A DNA stretch of 35,747 nt, taken from contig JAUNGJ010000032.1 of NCBI GenBank assembly GCA_030524585.1, positions 1 through 35,747 of the forward strand, written 5' to 3'. Source of the DNA: Eubacteriales bacterium (GTDB lineage Bacteria > Bacillota > Clostridia > Lachnospirales > Lachnospiraceae). A program made the translations under genes and the position numbers. A model generated the notes under the pieces. It was given only the letters and a program-made list of their open reading frames with translations. It did not search any database and had not been told where the DNA came from. Shown piece after piece: positions 16,789 through 25,414 of the stretch. The first letter of the stretch is position 1. Every line of letters begins with the position of its first letter.

Positions 16789-18192
16789 ATGGACGATTAT
16801 TCTGAGAAAAGAACGAAAAAAGATGGAATTAAGGCTCACAAGGCAGCACAGCAGGCAAGGACAGATAGGGAGACCAGAAGAAGGCAGTTAGACGCGAGGC
16901 AGAAGCGAAGAAGAAAAAGACAGATCCAGCGTCTGATACTGATTGCCATAATGGTGCTGATACTGGTATTTTTTATATTGATTGTCAGGGCGGCTGTGAA
17001 AGGAATCTCACATAAAATAGGAGAAAAGAAAGCGAAAGCAACGGCTATGGAAATAGAAAACGGTAAGTCGGAGACCGAGGAGAAGACAGCGGTGATCACC
17101 ACAGCCGGGGATATCATTATGCACAAGCCTTTTTTGGAGTCCTCCGTGTATTTTGATGGGGAGAATTATGACTATAATCCTATCTTTACTTATATGAAAG
17201 AGATTTATGAGGCGGCAGATTTTGCGGTTGTAACTACGGAATACGCTCTGACGGACGGAAATTACAGCGGATATCCGACCTTCTGCTCGCCGGATGCCAT
17301 AGCGGAGGCGCTGGCGGAAAATGGTCTGGATATGTGTCTCCTTGCCAATAATCACATTTATGATAATGGTGATGAGGGTCTTCAGCGGACCATGGATGTG
17401 CTGACAGAAAAGAACCTTCTGTATACCGGAACCCGTAAGAGTGAAGATGAGAAGAATTATATGATTCAGGACGTCAATGGGATCAAGATTGGTTTCTTCA
17501 ACTACGTATTTGAGACCGAGAAAGTGGATGGATATAAGACCATCAATGGAATTGCGGTCAGTAAAGAGAGTGAGAATCTGATTAATTCTTTTCAGGAGGC
17601 GGAGCCTCAATCTCTCTACGATGATGTGGAACAGATACTGACAGAGATGGAGGAAGCGGGTGTTGAATATACCATTGCCTATATGCATTGGGGAGTCGAA
17701 TACCAGACAAAAGAAAATTCCTATCAGGATGCCATTGCCCAGAAGCTGTGCGACATGGGTATCGACGCTCTGATTGCCAGCCATCCCCATGTAATTCAGC
17801 CGGTGGATTTACTGGAAAGCAGCGACGGCAAGCATAAGATGGTATGTGCCTATGCCATTGGAAACCATCTGTCCAATCAGCGCACGGAATATATGGATGG
17901 ATTGACAAATGGCTATTCTGAGGACGGTATGGTGGTAACTCTCACTATCCACCGGGATACCAAGGGAAAGGTAACGCTTGAGAAGGCGGACTTTATACCG
18001 ACCTGGGTGTATCATGATCAGGATGTGGACGATGAGTATTTCATCCTGCCGCTGGCATATCCGGATGAAATCAAGGAGGCGTCGGGACTTGATAATATTG
18101 CGTCAGATATAGATGCCTCGCTGGAGCGGACCAATGGAATCGTAGGAGACGGTGTAAAGAAGGTGCAGGAAGCACTTCCTTTGGAACAATAA
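16789..18192 (+). CDS. CapA-family (PGA_cap) metallophosphatase-like protein
   Basis: 467 residues. A basic cytoplasmic N-terminus (about 1-45) and a single anchor helix (about 46-68) precede an extracellular domain of the CapA/PgsA family. The domain's calcineurin-like motifs are GDIIMH (about 105), LLANNHIYDNGDEG, MHWGVEY, ASHPHVIQPVD and YAIGNHLSNQR. CapA proteins take part in poly-gamma-glutamate capsule assembly, but many clostridial homologues stand alone, as here: no capB, capC or pgs partners are adjacent. The exact substrate is therefore open. The start ATG 16789 has AAGGAAGAGG 8 nt upstream; the longer frame to 16591 would run into the divergent ClC gene. Confidence 0.85.
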   Translation: MDDYSEKRTKKDGIKAHKAAQQARTDRETRRRQLDARQKRRRKRQIQRLILIAIMVLILVFFILIVRAAVKGISHKIGEKKAKATAMEIENGKSETEEKTAVITTAGDIIMHKPFLESSVYFDGENYDYNPIFTYMKEIYEAADFAVVTTEYALTDGNYSGYPTFCSPDAIAEALAENGLDMCLLANNHIYDNGDEGLQRTMDVLTEKNLLYTGTRKSEDEKNYMIQDVNGIKIGFFNYVFETEKVDGYKTINGIAVSKESENLINSFQEAEPQSLYDDVEQILTEMEEAGVEYTIAYMHWGVEYQTKENSYQDAIAQKLCDMGIDALIASHPHVIQPVDLLESSDGKHKMVCAYAIGNHLSNQRTEYMDGLTNGYSEDGMVVTLTIHRDTKGKVTLEKADFIPTWVYHDQDVDDEYFILPLAYPDEIKEASGLDNIASDIDASLERTNGIVGDGVKKVQEALPLEQ

Positions 18193-18214
18193 AATATATT
18201 AGCAATGTAGCATA

Positions 18215-18257
18215 AAAGGAAGATTCCGGAGTCAGTACTCAGACGGAATCTTCCTTT
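18215..18257. terminator. bidirectional terminator between the CapA-family gene and arginase
   Basis: AAAGGAAGATTCCG (18215-18228) pairs perfectly with CGGAATCTTCCTTT (18244-18257). The T- and A-ended arms suit both convergent genes. Confidence 0.8.
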
Positions 18258-18281
18258 GTGTCTGTGGTGAATTTTAAAATC

Positions 18282-19127
18282 CTATCCATGCGCCAGAATT
18301 CGATGTGCCAGTTTACGGACAAATTCGGCTGTTTGGTCATTCATATCATGTTCCGCATTGTATTCTACAATATCATAGGAGGAAATCGGAAGTCCGTCCA
18401 TTAGCCCGTCCATGATTAAGAATGCTTCATCTTCTTTAAATCCTTCCGGTACAGGGACAGATACCCCAGGCAGAAGAGCAGGGTCCATAACATCTACATC
18501 AAAACTGATGTGGACATGTTCGAGACCGGACAAATAGGTAATACATTCGTCAAGACAATTGCGGATTCCCAGACGCATTATCTGCCTATAGGTGTAGTAT
18601 TTGATATGCAGATCTTTTAAAAATCTCGCCTCCGGAGGATCAATGTCTCTAAGTCCCAGCATGACAATGTTGGCGGCTTTGAGTTTTGGCCTGCTGCTCA
18701 GTATCTGGGTCAAACGCTTTTCGCCCATTCCTAACAGTGCGGCAACAGGCATTCCGTGGATATTTCCGGATACTGTAGTGGTATCTGTGTTGATATCCGG
18801 GTGGGCATCAATCCAGATCAGCCCCAGATTGTCGTAATAGGTTCCGGCCGCGGAAACGCTTCCGATAACGGAACTGTGGTCGCCGGCGATAAAAAGAGGA
18901 GTGTCGCCGCGCTCTAGAGCAGCATAACCATTTTCTGCTATCTGGGAACAGGTCGCCAGAACACTGTTCAGATTTTTGAGATTAGGCAGATTCTCCTCGG
19001 GCATGGTAATTTCCGGAAGCATATTAATATTTAAATTTCTACAGTAATTGTTCAGATAGTTAAGACTATAAGTGAGTCCTTTGTCACCAACCCCAAAGTG
19101 CATCGGACACCCAAATATATGGTACAT
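18282..19127 (-). CDS. arginase-family ureohydrolase
   Basis: 281 residues, usual for the family. The binuclear manganese ligands are in AGDHS (81-85), DAHPD (107-111) and SFDVDVMDP (about 207-215). SGNIHGMP (120-127) is the arginase-type substrate loop rather than the agmatinase form, so hydrolysis of L-arginine to ornithine and urea is the best guess; formiminoglutamase is less likely. A GGAGG site stands 6 nt before the ATG at 19127. It is a single gene with its own promoter (19163-19191), divergent from a run of HTH regulators, one of which may control it. No urease or ornithine genes are nearby. Confidence 0.9.
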   Translation of the reverse strand: MYHIFGCPMHFGVGDKGLTYSLNYLNNYCRNLNINMLPEITMPEENLPNLKNLNSVLATCSQIAENGYAALERGDTPLFIAGDHSSVIGSVSAAGTYYDNLGLIWIDAHPDINTDTTTVSGNIHGMPVAALLGMGEKRLTQILSSRPKLKAANIVMLGLRDIDPPEARFLKDLHIKYYTYRQIMRLGIRNCLDECITYLSGLEHVHISFDVDVMDPALLPGVSVPVPEGFKEDEAFLIMDGLMDGLPISSYDIVEYNAEHDMNDQTAEFVRKLAHRILAHG

Positions 19128-19162
19128 AAAAACCTCCTCAATTTACTTATCAACTGAAGTAA

Positions 19163-19191
19163 TTCTAACATAAATATTTGGATTTTGACAA
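19163..19191 (-). promoter_or_regulatory. promoter of the arginase gene
   Basis: On the minus strand, TTGTCA (19191-19186), a 17-bp spacer and TTAGAA (19168-19163) stand 36 bp before the start codon. Upstream, GAATATT and AATATTC (about 19194-19230) form a wide inverted repeat between this promoter and a TATAAT at about 19239 that may serve the HTH gene. Confidence 0.55.
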
Positions 19192-19296
19192 TTGAATATT
19201 CCGCCGTGCTTAAAATCACGAAATATTCATAAATGGGTATATAATAGGTCAATACAAACATTCTACAATTAAACTATTAAATTATTGGAGAATGTT

Positions 19297-20004
19297 ATGG
19301 GACAGGATTACTCAGAGGTAGTGGAAAGGTTACAGGCGTATAGACGGGTACAGCGCAGGACGCAGGAAGAGATGAGCGCCGTTATGGGCGTGACACAGAG
19401 CCACTATGCCAAGCTGGAATCCGGAGCGAATATTATTTCGTATGACTGCCTAAAGAGATTTGAAAAGAGTGGCGGAGATATACATTTTCTGATTACCGGA
19501 CAGCATTTGCAGCCCGGACCGCTGGATTATTATATGGAGCAGTGCAGAACGGAAAAGGGTCGGCTTCAAATGTTTCGATTTGTTTTGTGGATTGTAAATT
19601 TGGGATTGAATCTGGAGCATGAGACCGGACCTCGGCTTCCGGAATCTGTGTATAAGAATCTGATACTGGCGCAAATGGAACAGGATAAACCGGAAAATAT
19701 ATGGAAACGTATTCGGAAACTGGATGATATTACGCAGCTTCAGATGGCAGAAATCCTGGGAATGAATATTAAAAGGTATATCAGGCTTGAAAAAGAAGTG
19801 ATCAGACCGGATGCAGAGATTTTGCACCGTTTGTATTCCAGACTATTCTACGCTCCGCTGCTTGTGCTGAAGCCTTCCTATTATTATTTGCAGGAGAGCA
19901 ATGAGATCTGGGAAAGCCTCAATAAAGATATCAAAGAGGATTTGATGCCTATGCTGGTTCGGGCGGCGGAACTGATTCGCGACAGTGAGGAGAGTGAGTT
20001 ATAG
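19297..20004 (+). CDS. XRE-family regulator with two HTH domains
   Basis: About 235 residues. The first Cro/C1-type HTH spans about 6-55 (LQAYRRVQRRTQEEMSAVMG, then SHYAKLESG). A second HTH-like segment lies at about 155-205 (IRKLDDITQLQMAEILGMN, then KRYIRLEKE). A ~90-residue helical linker joins them, so one chain could contact two half-sites. The start is ATG 19297 with GGAG 6 nt upstream, in preference to TTG 19285. It diverges from arginase and is followed by two smaller HTH genes. No ligand-binding or peptidase domain is visible. Confidence 0.82.
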   Translation: MGQDYSEVVERLQAYRRVQRRTQEEMSAVMGVTQSHYAKLESGANIISYDCLKRFEKSGGDIHFLITGQHLQPGPLDYYMEQCRTEKGRLQMFRFVLWIVNLGLNLEHETGPRLPESVYKNLILAQMEQDKPENIWKRIRKLDDITQLQMAEILGMNIKRYIRLEKEVIRPDAEILHRLYSRLFYAPLLVLKPSYYYLQESNEIWESLNKDIKEDLMPMLVRAAELIRDSEESEL

Positions 20005-20137
20005 TATTGAGAAAAAACTGTCGCTATAAGAAAAATTTCATAAAATTTAAACTGTAAGGACATAACTATCCTTGTAATTAATGGCCATATAAAGAAGGGT
20101 TCATTACAATAAACGTATGAATGCTGGAGGTAGGGCG

Positions 20138-20497
20138 ATGGATTATAAGAAGTTGGGTGACCGGATTAAACAGGCACGGAAGGCAATGCATTACTCACAG
20201 GAACAGCTTTCTGGAGAAATTGAGTATTCCGTTCCGCATATCAGCCATGTTGAGAATGCCAAGACAACGCTTAGCGTTGATTTTCTGGTAAAGGCATCCA
20301 ATGCACTGCATGTATCTACGGATCAGCTTCTATGCGACAGCCTGGAGTATGCTTCTGACATTTATCAGGGTGAGATTATGGAAGCGCTGGAAGATTGCGA
20401 TACGAGGGAGCTCAAGATTATCAGCCGTACTGTAATAGACCTTAAGAAGAATTTGAGAGAAAATATGGGCAAAGATTATGAAAAGAATAGAGGATAG
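20138..20497 (+). CDS. XRE-family transcriptional regulator, 119 aa
   Basis: A single Cro/C1 HTH (about 3-62: LGDRIKQARKAMHYSQEQLSG, then VPHISHVENAKTTLSVDFLVKASNALHVSTDQLL) and a short helical tail that may mediate dimerisation. The start is ATG 20138 with GGAGG 7 nt upstream; an ATG at 20117 is less likely. Upstream, AAGGA and TCCTT (about 20056-20073) make a small inverted repeat that could be an autoregulatory operator. Its 3' end overlaps the next HTH gene by 20 bp, so the two are translated together. Confidence 0.85.
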   Translation: MDYKKLGDRIKQARKAMHYSQEQLSGEIEYSVPHISHVENAKTTLSVDFLVKASNALHVSTDQLLCDSLEYASDIYQGEIMEALEDCDTRELKIISRTVIDLKKNLRENMGKDYEKNRG

Positions 20498-20705
20498 AAG
20501 GAGAGTTATCGGACAGAATATTAAGCTGCACAGAGAAAAACGGAATATGTCACAGACTCAGTTAGCAAGGTTGTTATGGATAGACCGGACATCTCTTTCG
20601 GGTTATGAGATTGGAAAGAGAATTCCGGATATTTTTATGTTATGGAAAATGGCAGATGTATTCGATGTGTCATTGGATGTGCTTGTGGGAAGAAAAAGAG
20701 ACTAG
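20478..20705 (+). CDS. small XRE-family HTH protein, 75 aa
   Basis: Almost nothing but one Cro/C1 HTH: GQNIKLHREKRNMSQTQLAR, then DRTSLSGYEIGKRIPDIFMLWKMADVFDVSLDVLVG. It starts inside the 3' end of the previous HTH gene (20-bp overlap) with only a weak ribosome site, suggesting translational coupling. Proteins of this size often act as repressors in mobile or toxin-antitoxin contexts, but no toxin or phage gene is adjacent. The next 100 bp are AT-rich, without a terminator. Confidence 0.8.
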   Translation: MKRIEDRRRVIGQNIKLHREKRNMSQTQLARLLWIDRTSLSGYEIGKRIPDIFMLWKMADVFDVSLDVLVGRKRD

Positions 20706-20805
20706 AAAGAAAAGAAAGAATAAAAAAGAAAAACATTTTTAAAAGACAAGATTAATACAAAAATATTGACCTATTTTAATAAAATTGAATTTTTGCGAAT
20801 AGAAC

Positions 20806-20834
20806 TTGCAAAATGAGAAAAGCTATGCTAATAT
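20806..20834 (+). promoter_or_regulatory. promoter of the aspS-gatCAB operon
   Basis: TTGCAA (20806-20811), a 17-bp spacer and TAATAT (20829-20834) lie just before the T-box leader. Between the HTH gene (ends 20705) and this promoter there is only A/T-rich sequence with a further TTGACC at 20766. Confidence 0.6.
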
Positions 20835-20840
20835 TAAAAA

Positions 20841-21132
20841 AGTTTTAGAGAATGCGTGGAACAAGACTCTAATCCCTGGAACTTGACAGGAATAAGATGT
20901 CACCGACTGAGAGCATCTTTTGAGGAATGGGAGATATGGGAACACTTGGGAGCAGATTGGCTGAAGCATTCACAGGATGATAGTAGGTCAGTACGTTTGG
21001 TGCGCGTTAAGCACGTAGAGAGGAATTAAAAGGGAAGGCCAAAGCCTGACCGGAGATTCAATGCGGGTGGTACCGCGGATTATGATAATATCCGTCCCGG
21101 AGAACAGTATTGTGCTCTGAGGACGTTTTTTT
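20841..21132 (+). ncRNA. T-box leader of aspS-gatCAB with overlapping GAA/AAC specifier
   Basis: A canonical T-box sequence, GGGTGGTACCGCGG, lies at 21065-21078. It can pair with TATCCGTCCC (about 21089-21098) as antiterminator. The terminator is CGTCC (21093-21097) with GGACG (21121-21125), extended by GAG/CTC inner pairing and followed by seven T. Stem I ends in CTTGGGAG (about 20944-20951). The Stem I 3' strand reads GGGAACAC; GAAC at 20940-20943 contains GAA (Glu) and AAC (Asn) shifted by one base. This is the arrangement described for the Clostridium acetobutylicum transamidation-operon T-box that senses both tRNA(Asn) and tRNA(Glu). The operon content here matches that use. Confidence 0.92.
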
Positions 21133-21169
21133 ATGTCAAATCCGTCCCGCTATCAAAAGGAGGACCATT

Positions 21170-22504
21170 ATGGAATATTTAACAGGAGTAGCAAAAAAAG
21201 AAACATTGGAGATCAGTGAACTGCTTGCGTCAGACAAAGCAGGACAGAGGGTTAAGGTAAATGGAGCTGTTCATACGATCCGAGATATGGGAACGGTTGC
21301 ATTTGTGATCCTGAGAAAGCGGGAAGGGCTTCTTCAGGGAGTATATGAGGAAGGTGTGTCCAGTTTTTCGTTGAAGGATTTGAAGGAAGCTGATACTATT
21401 GAGATAGAGGGTGTATTGGAGAAAAATGAGAAGGCGCCGAACGGTATTGAGATTCGTATGGAGCATCTGCGCATATTAAGTGAGCCGGAGGATGAGATGA
21501 TGCCGCTTGCAATTGCTAAATGGAAGCTGAATACTTCGCTGGACGCGAAGCTGAACTATCGTTCTATTGCCCTTCGCAATGTTAGAGAGCGTGCTAAATT
21601 TAAGATTCAGGAGGGAATTACCAGAGCGTTTCGCGATTTCCTGTATGAACAGGGATTTACCGAAATTCATACACCAAAGATTGGGGCAAAGAGTGCAGAG
21701 GGAGGTGCGAACCTATTCCGTCTGGAATATTTTCACAGGCCGGCAATTCTGCAGCAGAGCCCGCAGCTTTATAAGCAGATGATGGTGGGCGTGTATGACA
21801 GAGTGTTTGAGACGGCGCCGGTATTCCGGGCGGAGAAGCACAACACCAAACGTCATCTGAATGAGTATACCAGTTTGGATTTTGAGATGGGTTATATTGA
21901 CGGGTTTGAGGACATTATGGCAATGGAGACCGGACTTCTTCAATATATGATGGCAATGCTGGAAAAAGATTATGAGAGAGAGCTAAAGATTCTAAACATT
22001 ACATTGCCGGATGTAAGTAAGATTCCTGCCATACGGTTTGATGAGGTGAAGCAGAGAGTGGCAGAGAAATATGACCGTAAGATTAAGAACCCATTCGATC
22101 TTGAACCGGAAGAAGAACAATTAATTGGCCAGTATGCAAAGGAAGAATGGGACAGCGATTTTGTGTTTGTAACACATTATCCGTCCAAGAAGCGTCCGTT
22201 TTATGCTATGGATGATCCGGAAGATCCCAGATATACACTGAGTTTTGATCTTCTGTATAAGGGAATGGAGATTACAACTGGCGGTCAGCGTATCCACAGC
22301 TACCGTGCATTGAAAGAGAAGATTGCAGCGCGTGGCATGGAGGAAGAGGGACTTACCCATTATCTGGATACCTTTAAGCATGGAATGCCGCCGCACGGTG
22401 GGCTTGGAATTGGTCTGGAGAGACTGACCATGAAGCTGGTTGGTGAAGACAATGTAAGAGAGACGACGCTTTTCCCGAGGGACCTGAGCAGGCTGGAGCC
22501 ATAG
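21170..22504 (+). CDS. aspS: aspartyl-tRNA synthetase, archaeal (probably non-discriminating) type
   Basis: 444 residues, the short archaeal/genus-D2-like AspRS without the bacterial insertion domain. An N-terminal OB-fold anticodon domain (about 15-105, VNGAVHTIRDMGTVAFVILR) precedes the class II core with motif 2 around FRAEKHNTKRHLNEYTSLDFEMG and motif 3 GLGIGLERLTM. Linkage to gatCAB and an Asn-type T-box argue that it also charges tRNA(Asn) with Asp for transamidation, i.e. the AspS2 role. An AsnRS is the main alternative, but the RPFYAMDD...GGQRIHSY region reads as AspRS. Start at ATG 21170 with AAAGGAGG 6 nt upstream. Confidence 0.92.
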   Translation: MEYLTGVAKKETLEISELLASDKAGQRVKVNGAVHTIRDMGTVAFVILRKREGLLQGVYEEGVSSFSLKDLKEADTIEIEGVLEKNEKAPNGIEIRMEHLRILSEPEDEMMPLAIAKWKLNTSLDAKLNYRSIALRNVRERAKFKIQEGITRAFRDFLYEQGFTEIHTPKIGAKSAEGGANLFRLEYFHRPAILQQSPQLYKQMMVGVYDRVFETAPVFRAEKHNTKRHLNEYTSLDFEMGYIDGFEDIMAMETGLLQYMMAMLEKDYERELKILNITLPDVSKIPAIRFDEVKQRVAEKYDRKIKNPFDLEPEEEQLIGQYAKEEWDSDFVFVTHYPSKKRPFYAMDDPEDPRYTLSFDLLYKGMEITTGGQRIHSYRALKEKIAARGMEEEGLTHYLDTFKHGMPPHGGLGIGLERLTMKLVGEDNVRETTLFPRDLSRLEP

Positions 22505-22560
22505 GAATGACTGTGCTGCCGGGAGCATGAGAATTCCGGACAGTAAGAAAGGGGAAGCCT

Positions 22561-23622
22561 ATGTTTGGAAAAAAATGCAGCCTATGTGGAGGGAAATTAG
22601 ATAGTAATCAGATTTGTACAGAGTGCGGATTGAATAATACGAAATCTGACAGGAACTATCACATGGACCGAAAATCAGAAGATTGCGGTGAACTGACACA
22701 TGTACACAGAACAGAGCAGACACACAGCTGGGAAAAGAAGACTGTGCAGAAGCAGCCTGGAAAGAGAAAGAGAAAGAAAAAGAATTCCAGGATAATTGGA
22801 GGCTTTTCGGCAATCATTGTATTGTGTGGCATGCTGCCGGGAATCATTTCTCTGGTCAGGGATGCTGTTCCATACATAATGGCAGAAACTGGTGAAGCTG
22901 AAACGGAGGCTGAATATGAATATGATCCTTATGCGTTATTGACAAGAGACTTCCAAGAAGGCGGTGAAGAGTACAGTGTGAATCTTAGTTCCGGTGAGTA
23001 TGTGGTTGGCATACATATTCCGGAAGGAAGATATACGATAAAAGGCAGCGAAAATGATTACGGCAGCGTTAGTATAGAGGATGACAGGAACAGTATCTGG
23101 ATGTATGTTTCCCTGTATGAATATGAAAATTATGAGCAGGAAGACATTCGACTATTTCTGGGAGCCCGCGTTTCGGTTGATACTTACGGAGAAGTTGAGT
23201 TTGTGTCAGAGAATGCGCAGGTAAATGTCACAGCCTATCAGGAGAACCCTTTGACAGAGCCGATTGTGTTGGATAAGGATTCGGAAACTGCCGGAATAGA
23301 ATTTCTGCCAGGAGTATATGACATTGTAATGGAAGAAGGCTATGGAGAAGTAACTGTAGAAATTCCGGATGGAGATGGAAGCCAGTGGGGGAGTCATTAT
23401 ATATGGCTGGATGCAGCAGATGAAAATCAATGCGTTTATAGAAATATTGTGATTCCGGAGGGCGCGATAGTTACCAGCGGTGAAGAAGTCTCTCTTTTGA
23501 TGCTTATTCCGAGTAAACAGATTATTAATACGGATTATACATCATACTATACGGGTGAGTATCTGAATCAGGAACCATTTGCAGGTTTGTTTGAAGAGCT
23601 TGGAGAAGGAACAGACCTATAA
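22561..23622 (+). CDS. zinc-ribbon, single-pass membrane protein of unknown function
   Basis: 353 residues. A cytoplasmic N-terminal zinc ribbon (C6-x2-C9 and C19-x2-C22) leads through a polar, very basic linker (KRKRKKK at 69-74) into one membrane helix (about 78-99). The remaining ~250 residues should be outside the cell. They are acidic and beta-rich, with two similar units: [16 protein letters not shown] (about 148-163) and [17 protein letters not shown] (about 237-253). Units of this G-x-Y-x-V-G-x-x-I-P-x-G-x-Y type recur in Firmicutes surface proteins of unknown role. The gene lies between aspS and gatC with 56- and 19-bp gaps and no terminator, so it is expressed with the tRNA amidation genes. 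No function is inferred. Confidence 0.82.
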   Translation: MFGKKCSLCGGKLDSNQICTECGLNNTKSDRNYHMDRKSEDCGELTHVHRTEQTHSWEKKTVQKQPGKRKRKKKNSRIIGGFSAIIVLCGMLPGIISLVRDAVPYIMAETGEAETEAEYEYDPYALLTRDFQEGGEEYSVNLSSGEYVVGIHIPEGRYTIKGSENDYGSVSIEDDRNSIWMYVSLYEYENYEQEDIRLFLGARVSVDTYGEVEFVSENAQVNVTAYQENPLTEPIVLDKDSETAGIEFLPGVYDIVMEEGYGEVTVEIPDGDGSQWGSHYIWLDAADENQCVYRNIVIPEGAIVTSGEEVSLLMLIPSKQIINTDYTSYYTGEYLNQEPFAGLFEELGEGTDL

Positions 23623-23641
23623 CATTGGGAAAGGAGTAATT

Positions 23642-23935
23642 ATGGCAAATATCATATCAGATGAAACGATAGAATATGTAGGAATCCTGGCAAAGCTGGA
23701 GCTGTCTCAGGAAGAAAAGGAGGCAGCCAAGTCCGATATGGAACGGATGCTGGATTATATCGATACACTGAATGAACTGGATACGGCAGGAGTAGAACCG
23801 ATGTCCCATGTGTTTCCGGTTCATAATGTATTCCGGGAGGATGTCGTGACGAATGGAGACGGAAGCGAAGAGACGCTTAAAAATGCGCCGCTTCGGAAGG
23901 AACAGAGTTTTAAAGTGCCAAAAACAATCGGATAA
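23642..23935 (+). CDS. gatC: Asp-tRNA(Asn)/Glu-tRNA(Gln) amidotransferase subunit C
   Basis: 97 residues, the usual GatC size. It shows the family pattern [18 protein letters not shown] near the N-terminus and a C-terminal [14 protein letters not shown]. GatC wraps around GatA and GatB and is needed for assembly of the complex. The start is ATG 23642 with AAAGGAG; the upstream frame to 23579 lies in the zinc-ribbon gene and is not used. First of the gatC-gatA-gatB trio. Confidence 0.95.
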   Translation: MANIISDETIEYVGILAKLELSQEEKEAAKSDMERMLDYIDTLNELDTAGVEPMSHVFPVHNVFREDVVTNGDGSEETLKNAPLRKEQSFKVPKTIG

Positions 23936-23960
23936 CGGACAATGGTTTGGAGGATAGATT

Positions 23961-25412
23961 ATGGACATGATGGGGCTGACAGCTGTAGAGCTGGGAAAGA
24001 AAATACGTGCAGGAGAAGTGACGGTCAGGGAAGCAGCAGAAGCAGCGCTTGCACAGATTGACCGGGTGGAGTCACAGGTGCACAGTTATGTAACGATTGA
24101 CAGAGAAGGCGCTTTGAAGCGCGCAGATGAAGTGCAGAAGCTGATAGATGAGGGGAAACTTGAGGGCCCATTGGCCGGTGTGCCGGTGGCGATCAAGGAT
24201 AATATGTGTACAGAGGGGATGCTGACCACATGCAGTTCTAAGATTCTGGGGAATTTTCAGCCGACCTTTACAGCGGAGGCAGTAAAGCGGCTGGAAGATG
24301 CAGGGGCAGTTATCCTTGGAAAAACAAATATGGATGAATTTGCGATGGGCAGCACGACAGAGACCTCCTACTATGGGGAGACGAAGAATCCGTGGAATCT
24401 AGGACATGTGCCGGGTGGTTCTTCCGGCGGCTCCTGTGCAGCGGTGGCGGCAGAGGAATGCTTTTATGCACTTGGCTCAGACACCGGAGGGTCCATCAGA
24501 CAGCCAAGCGCGTTCTGCGGCGTATCGCGCTATGGGCTGATCGCGTATGGCTCTTCGCTGGATCAAATAGGACCGATTGCGAAGGACGTAACCGATTGTG
24601 CGGCGATTTTGGAAGTGATTGCCGGGCATGATGAGAAGGACAGCACGTCGATTGGCAGAGAATCCTATGATTTCATGGGAGCTCTCGTAGATGATGTGAA
24701 AGGGATGAAGATTGGAATTCCCAAGGATTATTTCGGAGAAGGTCTGGACAAAGAAGTAAAGAACGCTATTCTGAAAGCGGTAAAGATACTGGAAGATAAG
24801 GGCGCAGTTGTGGAAGAATTTGATTTGAGCCTGGTAGAGTATGCGATTCCGGCATACTATGTGATTGCATCTGCTGAGGCAAGTTCAAATCTCTCCCGAT
24901 TTGATGGAGTAAAATATGGTTATCGTACAGGAGAGTACGAGGGCCTTCATAATATGTATAAGAAATCCCGTTCTGAGGGATTTGGCGCGGAGGTAAAGAG
25001 AAGGATTATGCTGGGCTCTTTCGTCCTCAGCTCCGGATACTATGATGCCTATTATCTGAAGGCTTTGAGAACAAAGGCGCTGATTAAACAGGCCTTCGAT
25101 AATGCCTTTGCAAAATATGACGTAATCGTTGCTCCAGCGGCGCCGACCACTGCACCAGAGCTTGGCAAAAGCTTAAGTGACCCACTGAAAATGTACCTGA
25201 GCGATATTTATACGGTCTCTGTCAATCTGGCAGGACTTCCGGGAATCAGTATTCCGGTTGGAACGGATTCCAAAGGACTGCCGATTGGAATGCAGCTGAT
25301 CGGTGACTGTTATCAGGAATGTAAAATTCTCCGCGCAGCATACGCGTTTGAACAGACAAAAGGGTATGCACGGCCAAAGCTTGTCAGTGCGGATGAGAAA
25401 GGGGGCAGATAG
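23961..25412 (+). CDS. gatA: Asp-tRNA(Asn)/Glu-tRNA(Gln) amidotransferase subunit A
   Basis: 483 residues, full length. An amidase-signature protein that hydrolyses glutamine and channels ammonia to GatB. The Ser-cisSer-Lys triad is visible in VAIKDNMCTEGM (Lys near 79), GGSSGGSCAAVAA (cis-Ser) and GSDTGGSIRQPS (nucleophile Ser). The start ATG has GGAGG 7 nt upstream; two further ATGs follow at codons 3 and 4. It ends two bases before the gatB start. Together the three subunits convert misacylated Asp-tRNA(Asn) and Glu-tRNA(Gln) to the amides. Confidence 0.96.
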   Translation: MDMMGLTAVELGKKIRAGEVTVREAAEAALAQIDRVESQVHSYVTIDREGALKRADEVQKLIDEGKLEGPLAGVPVAIKDNMCTEGMLTTCSSKILGNFQPTFTAEAVKRLEDAGAVILGKTNMDEFAMGSTTETSYYGETKNPWNLGHVPGGSSGGSCAAVAAEECFYALGSDTGGSIRQPSAFCGVSRYGLIAYGSSLDQIGPIAKDVTDCAAILEVIAGHDEKDSTSIGRESYDFMGALVDDVKGMKIGIPKDYFGEGLDKEVKNAILKAVKILEDKGAVVEEFDLSLVEYAIPAYYVIASAEASSNLSRFDGVKYGYRTGEYEGLHNMYKKSRSEGFGAEVKRRIMLGSFVLSSGYYDAYYLKALRTKALIKQAFDNAFAKYDVIVAPAAPTTAPELGKSLSDPLKMYLSDIYTVSVNLAGLPGISIPVGTDSKGLPIGMQLIGDCYQECKILRAAYAFEQTKGYARPKLVSADEKGGR

Positions 25413-25414
25413 AC

